NCBI GenBank assembly: GCA_937910835.1
Contig: CALEMG010000147.1
Coordinates: 1-6,516 of the forward strand
Length of the DNA: 6,516 bases
Direction of reading: 5' to 3'
Origin: an uncultured Alphaproteobacteria bacterium
GTDB taxonomy: Bacteria > Pseudomonadota > Alphaproteobacteria > Sneathiellales > Sneathiellaceae
Under the pieces are notes generated by a model. That model saw only the letters and a program-made list of their open reading frames with translations. It searched no databases and was not told the DNA's origin. Each line of letters begins with the position of its first letter. The stretch's first letter is position 1. Position numbers and translations under genes: made by a program. Positions 1 through 6,516 of this stretch are shown here, one piece after another.

Positions 1-107
1 TTGATTGCAGGTAGAGCGAACCCCTGCGCCTTGCAGTTTTTGACTAGGGTCAGGTAATCACTACCCGTTACGACACCCGGTTTTAGTTTCTTGTTTTCCT
101 CTTGCAC
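1..107 (-). CDS. fbaA: Class II fructose-bisphosphate aldolase, N-terminal fragment (cut by window edge)
   Basis: Only the first 35 codons plus two bases lie in the window; the rest continues past the left edge. The translation contains KPGVVTG (residues 9-15) and GFALPAI (29-35), followed by a partial Asn codon. This matches the conserved N-terminus of E. coli FbaA-type (class IIA, zinc-dependent) aldolases, KPGV(I/V)TG...FALPA(V/I)N. The family cleaves fructose 1,6-bisphosphate to glyceraldehyde 3-phosphate and dihydroxyacetone phosphate in the cytoplasm, for glycolysis and gluconeogenesis. The start is GTG (107-105): an AAGAGGA ribosome site lies 8 bases upstream (116-122), and an in-frame TAG two codons upstream excludes a longer start. 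The gene lies 71 bases after argS on the same strand, so cotranscription is possible. The zinc and catalytic residues are outside the window, so the assignment rests on the N-terminal motif alone. Confidence 0.82.
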   Translation of the reverse strand, partial: MQEENKKLKPGVVTGSDYLTLVKNCKAQGFALPAI

Positions 108-131
108 GGTCTAATTCCTCTTAAATGACTA

Positions 132-152
132 TTTTCGTGTCTTGCGCGAAAA
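132..152. repeat. Inverted repeat between argS and the aldolase gene
   Basis: TTTTCG and CGAAAA form perfect 6-base arms around a 9-base spacer, in the 71-base gap between the argS stop and the aldolase GTG. On the minus strand no T-run follows it, so it does not look like an intrinsic terminator for argS. It lies about 10 bases upstream of the aldolase ribosome site, so it could be an operator or a leader hairpin. A chance repeat is also possible at this length. Confidence 0.35.
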
Positions 153-178
153 GATAGGAGACAAATATTTAAAATTCT

Positions 179-1948
179 TTACATCCGTTCCGGCACGTCA
201 ATGCCTAGAATATAAAGCACCTGTTCCATCTGTCGAAGGGTTATGGCGCAAAGCCGGAGACGGGACGCGCGAATTGCGGCGTCCGTTTCGCCCAAGACCT
301 GGCATTCATGATAGAAGGCGTTGAATTCCTGACTCAGGCTGTAGACATGATCACAGAGAATATTCGGTGCATTTTTCTCTGCGGCGCCTTGCACGGCTTC
401 AGGTAGCGCAGCGAGCGCCAGTATCAAATTCCGCTCCGTATCATGTGTAGCTTGCAGGCGGCCTTCGCTTAGGCCCTGCTCCTTGGCTTTGCGCAGCATG
501 GATTTGATACGAACTGCAGCGTACATCTGATAGGGGCCGGTGCGCCCTTCAAATTTGGTGAACCTTTCCAGATCGAAAACATAGTTCGACATGCGTTGGT
601 TGGACAGGTCCGCATATTTGATGGCGGCAATCCCGACCTTCGTGGCGATATCGTCGAGCTCTGTAACGTCGAACCTTTCCGACATGCCCGATTCTGTCAC
701 GGTTTCTCGGGCTTCCTCTATCGCGTCTTCGATCAGACTGCGCAGGCGTACCACCCCGCCGTCCCGTGTTTTGAGCGGTTTGCCATCCTTGCCATTGACT
801 GTGCCAAAACCGATATGCTCTAGATGGCATTCCGCTTTAATGCTGCGGCACTTACGAGCGGCGCGGAAGACCTGCTCGAAATGGAGGCTTTGCCGGGCGT
901 CGACCACATAGAGAATGGCATCCGGGTCATGCTGTTCCCGCCGCATCTCGATGGTGGCGAGGTCTGTCGTGCCATACATCACGGCGCCATCCGATTTTTC
1001 CAGAATGAGCGGCGGCATCTTTTTCTTGTCATCCGCTTCCGCCACATCGATAACAACGGCGCCCTCGGAGATTTGTGCATATCCTTCCTGCTTCAGGCGG
1101 GCCATCATTTCCGGGATATGATCATTGGTATCCGCTTCGCCGTTCCATTCCGTAAATTGTGCACCTAGAAGATCGAAATCGGTACGGGTTTCCGCGATTG
1201 AGATATCGCGCATATGTTTCCAGAGCGCGAGATAACCTTCGCGCCCTTTCTGTAGATCGAAGGTGGCGATGCGGGCGCTTTTGAGAAATGCGGGGTCTTC
1301 CTTCGATCGGGCGGAAGCGGCGGGGTAGAGCTCCTGCAATTGCTCGACCGTGACGGGAGAGGTTTCCGGATAGGGGCCGGTGAAGTTGGCATCGAAATAG
1401 GGGAGGTCTGATTGCTCCCGCTCAATTTCCGTTATCAGTAATCCCATCGGCAGCCCCCAGTCGCCGAAATGTACATCGCTAATCACATCATCGCCCAGAA
1501 ATTCGCGCAAGCGGCGGAGGCTCTCGCCGATGATGGTAGCGCGCAAATGGCCGACATGCATCGCTTTCGCGACATTCGGCCCCCCGTAATCGAGAATCAC
1601 CTTCTGAGAGTCGTGTTCGCCGCGGCAGCCGAAATACGTATCCTCGGCCATCTCGCTGATATGGCCAAGAAGGAAGTCATCATTCAGACGCATATTAATA
1701 AAGCCAGGCCCGGCAAGGGTCAGCTCCATAAAAAGCCCGGTTTTCTCGAGCTCAGTTACAACTTCCTGCGCTATTTCCCGAGGGTTTCGCCCAACCTGCT
1801 TTGCGGCGGCCAGGGCGCCGTTGCACTGAAACTGCCCAAGTTCCCGGCGCTGCGATGGGGATGCTTTGCCGAAAGAACTCTCTATGCCGATGTTTGAAAA
1901 TGCCTGACCGACGATTTGACTTAGTTGATTGAGAAGCGATGTTGTCAC
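179..1948 (-). CDS. argS: Arginyl-tRNA synthetase
   Basis: Class I aminoacyl-tRNA synthetase of 589 residues, the usual length, which charges tRNA-Arg with arginine using ATP in the cytoplasm. Order of parts: an N-terminal tRNA-recognition domain (about 1-110); the catalytic Rossmann fold with the HIGH motif as HVGH (131-134, within GPNVAKAMHVGHLRATIIG); the KMSK-loop equivalent GKDGKPLKTRDGG (386-398), the degenerate form also found in E. coli ArgS; and a C-terminal DALR anticodon-binding domain (about 465-589) ending in the typical GIDVPERM. The start is GTG (1948-1946): AGGA lies 7 bases upstream, and an in-frame TAA a few codons upstream leaves no ATG option. The aldolase gene follows 71 bases downstream, and groES diverges upstream. 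From memory, most alphaproteobacterial ArgS proteins carry NPTGPxHVGHCRGA at the HIGH region instead of GGPNVAKxxHVGHLR, so this copy may be an alternative lineage or a transferred gene. Confidence 0.97.
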   Translation of the reverse strand: MTTSLLNQLSQIVGQAFSNIGIESSFGKASPSQRRELGQFQCNGALAAAKQVGRNPREIAQEVVTELEKTGLFMELTLAGPGFINMRLNDDFLLGHISEMAEDTYFGCRGEHDSQKVILDYGGPNVAKAMHVGHLRATIIGESLRRLREFLGDDVISDVHFGDWGLPMGLLITEIEREQSDLPYFDANFTGPYPETSPVTVEQLQELYPAASARSKEDPAFLKSARIATFDLQKGREGYLALWKHMRDISIAETRTDFDLLGAQFTEWNGEADTNDHIPEMMARLKQEGYAQISEGAVVIDVAEADDKKKMPPLILEKSDGAVMYGTTDLATIEMRREQHDPDAILYVVDARQSLHFEQVFRAARKCRSIKAECHLEHIGFGTVNGKDGKPLKTRDGGVVRLRSLIEDAIEEARETVTESGMSERFDVTELDDIATKVGIAAIKYADLSNQRMSNYVFDLERFTKFEGRTGPYQMYAAVRIKSMLRKAKEQGLSEGRLQATHDTERNLILALAALPEAVQGAAEKNAPNILCDHVYSLSQEFNAFYHECQVLGETDAAIRASRLRLCAITLRQMEQVLYILGIDVPERM

Positions 1949-2069
1949 AGAAATTTCCTGGCCTTAATTCATATCTTCACTTGTATATACGTCGCCGCTT
2001 TCTTATCTGCGGGGCAAGCAATGACGCTCTATCTAATGGAAAATCGGGGTGGGGCCAAGGAATTTGGGG

Positions 2070-2083
2070 CATAAGGGCTTATG
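2070..2083. repeat. Short palindrome CATAAG-GG-CTTATG
   Basis: Two perfect 6-base arms are separated by 2 bases. The spacer is too short for a comfortable RNA loop, so if it is functional it fits a DNA operator better. It sits six bases from a second palindrome and close to the putative argS transcription start. No known operator was recognised. Confidence 0.35.
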
Positions 2084-2089
2084 ATTGGT

Positions 2090-2105
2090 CAAAATATACA
2101 TTTTG
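2090..2105. repeat. Short palindrome CAAAAT-ATAC-ATTTTG
   Basis: Perfect 6-base inverted arms with a 4-base centre. It overlaps the possible -10 element of an argS promoter on the minus strand, where a bound protein could act. AT-rich palindromes of this length can arise by chance. Confidence 0.35.
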
Positions 2106-2121
2106 CATCTGAATTTCATAA
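2093..2121 (-). promoter_or_regulatory. Possible argS promoter
   Basis: On the minus strand TTATGA (2121-2116) is followed after 17 bases by TATATT (2098-2093). The -10 matches the sigma-70 consensus at five of six positions, and the -35 at three of six. It would give a leader of roughly 137 bases before the argS GTG. The weak -35 and long leader make this tentative. Confidence 0.28.
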
Positions 2122-2139
2122 GGAATTTTCTCTTCTCCC

Positions 2140-2168
2140 TTGACAGTCGACGGGTATTTCATTACATC
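2140..2168 (+). promoter_or_regulatory. groESL promoter
   Basis: A perfect TTGACA -35 (2140-2145) is followed 17 bases later by a poor -10, TACATC (2163-2168). The start would fall near 2175, just upstream of CIRCE, which is the usual geometry for HrcA repression. The -35 is preceded by C (CTTGACA), so it also fits the CTTGA core of the heat-shock sigma factor RpoH. Many alphaproteobacteria control groESL by both HrcA and RpoH. Which sigma factor is used cannot be decided from the sequence. Confidence 0.6.
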
Positions 2169-2181
2169 CCAAGCGAATTTG

Positions 2182-2208
2182 TTAGCACTCGATGTGATAG
2201 AGTGCTAA
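2182..2208. promoter_or_regulatory. CIRCE operator (HrcA binding site)
   Basis: TTAGCACTC, then nine bases, then GAGTGCTAA: a perfect match to the CIRCE consensus in both arms and in spacing. It ends 43 bases before the groES ATG and lies just downstream of the promoter. HrcA binds CIRCE as a repressor and is kept active by GroEL, giving feedback control of the chaperonin operon. hrcA itself is not in the window. Confidence 0.97.
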
Positions 2209-2251
2209 CAATGATTAGAACGTTACTTATCCAAAGATGAGGGAGACTTTA

Positions 2252-2539
2252 ATGAATTTTCGTCCATTGCACGATCGCGTTTTGGTAAAGCGCATTGAGG
2301 CTGAAGAAAAAACAGCTGGCGGCATTATTCTCGTGGACAGCGCGCAGGAGAAACCGTCACAGGGCGACGTTCTTGCCGTTGGTAATGGTGCTATTGCCGA
2401 AGATGGTTCTGTACGTCCGCTCGACGTGAAAGTCGGCGACAAGATTGTTTTCGGTAAATGGTCCGGAACCGAGATCAAGGTTGAAGGCGAAGACGTCTTG
2501 ATCATGAAAGAATCAGACATCATGGGCATTTTGGCCTAA
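2252..2539 (+). CDS. groES: Co-chaperonin GroES (Hsp10)
   Basis: A 95-residue protein of normal family length. It forms the heptameric lid that closes the GroEL folding chamber in the cytoplasm. The N-terminus [13 protein letters not shown] is the hallmark of the family. The mobile loop that contacts GroEL lies around residues 17-36 (TAGGIIL with PSQG), and the C-terminal strand contains [15 protein letters not shown] chose the ATG at 2252 because AGGGAG (2240-2245) lies six bases upstream. An in-frame ATG at 2237 would add MRETL, has no spaced ribosome site, and would swallow this one. Transcription is from the CIRCE-controlled promoter, and groEL follows after 29 bases. Confidence 0.98.
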   Translation: MNFRPLHDRVLVKRIEAEEKTAGGIILVDSAQEKPSQGDVLAVGNGAIAEDGSVRPLDVKVGDKIVFGKWSGTEIKVEGEDVLIMKESDIMGILA

Positions 2540-2556
2540 CCGCACATTGTGATTGA

Positions 2557-4221
<1,665 letters not shown>

Positions 4222-4241
4222 GCCTGATCCCTCATACGATC

Positions 4242-4280
4242 AAAAAATTGGGCTGCCTTTCGGGGAAGCCCTTTTTATTT
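4242..4280. terminator. Intrinsic terminator after groEL, probably bidirectional
   Basis: GGGCT (4250-4254) pairs with AGCCC (4267-4271), and inner CC/GG pairs surround a TTCG-containing loop. TTTTT (4272-4276) follows on the plus strand, and AAAAAA (4242-4247) precedes it, giving a T-run on the minus strand. It lies between the convergent groEL and methyltransferase genes, so it can serve both operons. The stem has one internal mismatch. Confidence 0.8.
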
Positions 4281-4321
4281 GACCAAGTGACTTCGGCAGG
4301 GATCGACCGTAGTCTTACGGC

Positions 4322-4945
4322 TCAGATCTTCTCGAACAGGTGAAAAAAGTTATTCGCGGGCATAGGCCTTGCGATGATATGCCGAAGGCCATTTTTCAAG
4401 GCTTCATTTAGCACGGCCTCTATGTCCCTTACGCCATATTCAGGATCGAGAGATTTAAGCCACTCATCAAACCTTTCGTTGCTGATGGCTGTTTGTTGCC
4501 CGTTAAACTTAAAGGGACCATAGAGAAAGAGGCGTCCGCCTGGCGGCAGTATCCGGCCTGCGCCCGCCATCAACCCTTCGCAGGTTCGCCAAGGGGAGAT
4601 ATGGATCATATTAGCATTGAAGATGGCTGTGACGGGAGCGGCCGGGTAGTCGGCCGCCTCAACTGGCCATTTGGTATCCGTCACATCAAGTTTAACTGGC
4701 GGCAATAAATTGTCCGACGGGCGATGGGCAAGCCAGTCCATGACGCTGTCGATCTGTTCTGCGTCAAAATTACTGGATTGCCAGACAAGTGGTTTGACTT
4801 TGGGTGCGAAGAAGACGGCATGCTCGCCGCTACCGCTTGCGACTTCTAACACCGTTCCTTTCGGTGGTAACCAACCTTTCAGCGTCTCCAGAATTGGGTC
4901 CCGGTTTCGCTCCGTCGCCGGGGCGAACTGCCGCCGGTCCGTCAT
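4322..4945 (-). CDS. DUF938 family SAM-dependent methyltransferase (METTL26-like)
   Basis: A 207-residue Rossmann-fold methyltransferase of the DUF938 family, whose substrate I do not know to be established. Family signatures are visible in order: FAPATERNRDPILE (7-20); the SAM-binding motif I VLEVASGSGEHA (32-43); WQSSNFD (55-61); NANMIHISPW (110-119), the post-II region; the loop GPFKFNG (143-149); SNERFDEWL (155-163); and the C-terminal MPANNFFHLFEK (195-206). No signal peptide is present, so it is cytoplasmic. Its ATG overlaps the TGA of the upstream sensor gene (ATGA) and has only a weak GAAGAA upstream, which suggests translational coupling. It is the last gene of the sigma-factor operon and converges on groEL across a shared terminator. 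A role in the stress response of that operon is inferred only from position. Confidence 0.9.
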   Translation of the reverse strand: MTDRRQFAPATERNRDPILETLKGWLPPKGTVLEVASGSGEHAVFFAPKVKPLVWQSSNFDAEQIDSVMDWLAHRPSDNLLPPVKLDVTDTKWPVEAADYPAAPVTAIFNANMIHISPWRTCEGLMAGAGRILPPGGRLFLYGPFKFNGQQTAISNERFDEWLKSLDPEYGVRDIEAVLNEALKNGLRHIIARPMPANNFFHLFEKI

Positions 4946-5421
4946 TTCGGTTCTTCTTTTTCTAACTTGAACCGTTTCTTCGGTGGATGGAATCCTTCCT
5001 TGAAAAATGCAGCCCGTTTGTCATCAGGAAGCGATTTGGCAAGATCCAGCATGGAGGCTTGCATATAGCTCTCGATCTGCAGCTGTTTCGCGATCATGTC
5101 GGCATATGTCTGGTTGATGGCGACAAGGTCCAACTCCTCTGCACTAAAGAGCTCCGCCAGCCTGTTCCGATACTCGCGAAACTCCTTAAAATAGGGGCGA
5201 ATATTACTACGTCGTTCCTTCCACAAATCCTTTAGCGCTTCGCGTTGCTTATCATCCAGCACGGCAGTCGCTGCACGGCGATCAAAATGGAACCTGTCGC
5301 CATGCCGCTTGTCCGGCCCTCGATCGATCCATTGCGTCGCCACGAATCCCCCGATAAGGATATTCACTGCGACTGACAGGATTAATGCCGCGGAAAGGAA
5401 TTTCTGCCTAGAGATTTTCAT
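4942..5421 (-). CDS. Membrane-anchored periplasmic heavy-metal-sensor-like protein (CnrX/Spy/ZraP type)
   Basis: A 159-residue protein with a short basic start (MKISRQK), one hydrophobic anchor (about 9-29), then a charged, helix-rich domain outside. The LDDKQREALKDLWKERR segment (55-71), the long middle helices (72-126) and SLPDDKRAAFF (130-140) fit the Metal_resist/Spy-like four-helix fold. In CnrX such proteins bind metal in the periplasm and release an anti-sigma. His40, Asp42 and His45 lie near the membrane, and Met120 and Met124 in the third helix; I do not see a full CnrX-like ligand set. I chose the ATG at 5421 because GGA lies eight bases upstream. A GTG at 5439 and an ATG at 5427 are in-frame alternatives, adding six or two residues. 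It overlaps the anti-sigma gene by 14 bases and the methyltransferase gene by four. Confidence 0.75.
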   Translation of the reverse strand: MKISRQKFLSAALILSVAVNILIGGFVATQWIDRGPDKRHGDRFHFDRRAATAVLDDKQREALKDLWKERRSNIRPYFKEFREYRNRLAELFSAEELDLVAINQTYADMIAKQLQIESYMQASMLDLAKSLPDDKRAAFFKEGFHPPKKRFKLEKEEPK

Positions 5422-5860
5422 AATCATTTTCCAAATCACTCATGGTGCCGCCGCTAAAAAAAGTATCATTTAGTGCATACTCATCGCCGTTGGAGAGGAT
5501 GTTGGGGCTCGCAAATCCAATCAGAATGCCAAGACAGGCGGCCATTGCCATTACAACAGCCGGTTGCCAGATCGATCCGAAAGGCCAGAGGCTCTTGAGG
5601 AATGGGCCGGGATTGACGTCCTCAGCGCTCACTAATACGCGGCCAAGCAGATCGGATGAATGAGTCACAGGTTGTGAAAGATCCTGAAGGAGTTGATCAA
5701 ATTTCTGTTCCTGACGCAGCAGACTGCGGGCGACGTCAGAAGAAGAAAGCAATCTTTCCATCATAGGAAGGTCTTCTGCAGGCCAGGCGTTTTCCTGGGC
5801 GCCATAGGCTTCCACTACTGCTTTGAACCGTTCAAGCTCTGCCGACAGATATCTGCTCAT
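5408..5860 (-). CDS. Single-pass membrane anti-sigma factor (putative)
   Basis: A 150-residue protein with a cytoplasmic N-terminal part (about 1-97), one membrane helix (about 100-117, AVVMAMAACLGILIGFA) and a short acidic tail outside (118-150). The segment ERFKAVVEAYGAQENAWP (10-27) resembles the YGA...WP N-terminus seen in many alphaproteobacterial proteins encoded next to ECF sigma factors. There is no HxxxCxxC zinc motif, so it is not a ZAS-type anti-sigma. It would hold the sigma factor at the membrane until a signal, perhaps through the next gene product, releases it. The ATG overlaps the sigma stop (ATGA), with GGAGAGGAG just upstream. Function is inferred from topology, the N-terminal motif and gene order; sequence alone does not prove sigma binding. 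Confidence 0.72.
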   Translation of the reverse strand: MSRYLSAELERFKAVVEAYGAQENAWPAEDLPMMERLLSSSDVARSLLRQEQKFDQLLQDLSQPVTHSSDLLGRVLVSAEDVNPGPFLKSLWPFGSIWQPAVVMAMAACLGILIGFASPNILSNGDEYALNDTFFSGGTMSDLENDYENL

Positions 5861-6429
5861 TTCTCCTCTCCATCCATTAACCGCCGGGCGGGTACCAGTA
5901 ATTCTTTCAATTTACGACGTCCCCGTGCAAGCAGTGATTCAAGCGCATCAACGGAAATTTCCATAGTGGCAGCTGCCTCTATATTTCCACATTCCTCGTA
6001 ATGTACCAGCGAAATTGCAATCCGTTGCCGGACCGGGAGCTTTAGCAGCGCTTCATTGACTTTATCGCCAAGTTGCTGCTGAGCCTTCATTTGCAAAACA
6101 TCTGGCCGTGGGTCCTCCACATCCGGGACTTCTTCATCACTATATCGCTTTTGCGCACGTAAAAAATCGACACATACATTATGTGTGACGCTATGCAGCC
6201 AAGTGTTGATCTGAGCTTTGGCTTGCCACTTCGGCGCTTGCTTCCAAAGCTTGATGAAAGCTTCCTGGGCCGTATCTTCGGCAAGGCTTTTGTCCCCCAG
6301 GATGCGCAATGCCAGCCGATATGACCGATCCAGATAGAGATCGGCAACCATTCGGCTTGCAGAAGCATTCCCATCAGCTACTTCCTGCATAAGCTTCGCG
6401 TCTTTTTCAATCTCGCTCGATTTATGCAT
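5857..6429 (-). CDS. ECF-family RNA polymerase sigma factor
   Basis: A 190-residue sigma-70 family protein with only regions 2 and 4. Region 2 (about 24-91) includes LAEDTAQEAFIKLW (49-62), the core-binding and -10 recognition signature, and INTWLHSVTHNVCVDFLR (74-91). An acidic linker (98-110, with PDVEDPRPD) follows. Region 4 (about 120-177) is a helix-turn-helix with LPVRQRIAISLVHYEE and DALESLLARGRRKLKE. The DALESLLARGRR ending is what I know from CnrH-like ECF factors of alphaproteobacteria paired with membrane anti-sigmas. I chose the ATG at 6429 because AGGTGAT lies directly upstream; a GTG at 6474 would add 15 non-conserved residues and has no ribosome site. It is first in a four-gene operon and probably directs its own transcription, but I could not locate the promoter. 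Confidence 0.9.
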   Translation of the reverse strand: MHKSSEIEKDAKLMQEVADGNASASRMVADLYLDRSYRLALRILGDKSLAEDTAQEAFIKLWKQAPKWQAKAQINTWLHSVTHNVCVDFLRAQKRYSDEEVPDVEDPRPDVLQMKAQQQLGDKVNEALLKLPVRQRIAISLVHYEECGNIEAAATMEISVDALESLLARGRRKLKELLVPARRLMDGEEK

Positions 6430-6441
6430 TATCACCTGACG

Positions 6442-6454
6442 GTTCCTCAGGAAC
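6442..6454. repeat. Palindrome just upstream of the sigma gene ribosome site
   Basis: GTTCCT and AGGAAC are perfect 6-base arms around one central base. It ends a few bases upstream of the AGGTGAT ribosome site of the sigma gene. As RNA it would form a small hairpin (GTTCC-TGA-GGAAC on the coding strand). It may be an operator or a translational control element, or it may be chance. Confidence 0.4.
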
Positions 6455-6516
6455 GGCAGTCCGCCGCCCGCCACAACTATTCGTTAAACGGAGGACAGGA
6501 CTAAATCCGTCGCAAT

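Larger units (their letters stand above)
1949..2251. other. Divergent regulatory region between argS and groES
   Basis: These 303 bases between two divergent starts hold no convincing gene. The groES-proximal half contains a TTGACA promoter and a CIRCE operator. The central part (about 2057-2128) is AT-rich and contains two short palindromes and a 9-base direct repeat, AAGGAATTT (2057-2065 and 2120-2128). The argS-proximal 85 bases would be argS leader and contain the argS ribosome site (AGGA); I see no riboswitch or T-box that I can support there. Confidence 0.8.

Noticed and set aside
1469..1897. A 142-codon open frame on the plus strand
   Set aside because: It is antisense to the conserved N-terminal half of argS and shows no family signature.
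2033..2119. A 28-codon minus-strand frame upstream of argS (starts MKFRCK), as a possible leader peptide
   Set aside because: It has no ribosome site before the ATG, no run of Arg codons as expected for an attenuator peptide, and overlaps the palindromes.
2237..2251. Upstream in-frame ATG for groES adding MRETL
   Set aside because: The AGGGAG ribosome site lies inside this extension and is correctly spaced for the ATG at 2252, and GroES proteins normally begin at [13 protein letters not shown] sequence.
4671..4970. A 99-codon plus-strand frame
   Set aside because: It is antisense to the DUF938 methyltransferase start and the end of the sensor gene; there is no ribosome site or domain.
6446..6451. 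GGAACC on the minus strand as an ECF -35 element for autoregulation
   Set aside because: A -10 at the usual 16-17 base spacing would fall inside the sigma coding sequence, downstream of the chosen ATG, and no clear CGTC/CGTT-like -10 is found there.
6430..6474. GTG-started N-terminal extension of the sigma factor
   Set aside because: It has no ribosome site, the extension (Gly- and Arg-rich) is not sigma-like, and the ATG at 6429 has a near-ideal AGGTGAT directly upstream.

Overview
The window looks like chromosomal DNA of an alphaproteobacterium of moderate GC (judged by eye, not computed). The evidence is the GroES/GroEL sequences, HrcA/CIRCE control of groESL, and an ECF sigma / anti-sigma pair of a style common in that class. 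I cannot name the genus. No mobile element, CRISPR array, tRNA or rRNA is visible.

Left part, minus strand (1-1948): the first 35 codons of a class II fructose-bisphosphate aldolase gene run off the left edge. Before it in the same direction lies a complete arginyl-tRNA synthetase gene, argS. Both genes start with GTG. The ArgS active-site region is not the form I associate with most alphaproteobacteria.

Centre, plus strand (1949-4280): a 303-base divergent intergenic region separates argS from groES. It holds a TTGACA promoter, a perfect CIRCE operator and two short palindromes. groES and groEL follow as a standard bicistronic chaperonin operon, which ends at a hairpin terminator that looks usable from both sides.

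Right part, minus strand (4322-6429): four tightly coupled genes converge on groEL. In transcription order they are an ECF sigma factor, a one-TM anti-sigma factor, a membrane-anchored periplasmic protein of the heavy-metal sensor (CnrX/Spy/ZraP-like) type, and a DUF938 (METTL26-like) SAM-dependent methyltransferase. Each junction overlaps (4, 14 and 4 bases), which implies translational coupling. The first three genes resemble the CnrH/CnrY/CnrX logic: a periplasmic sensor acts on a membrane anti-sigma, which holds a sigma factor. No efflux genes are seen here, and the sensor has few candidate metal ligands. The signal and the targets of this system are therefore the main open question, together with why a methyltransferase is its fourth gene.
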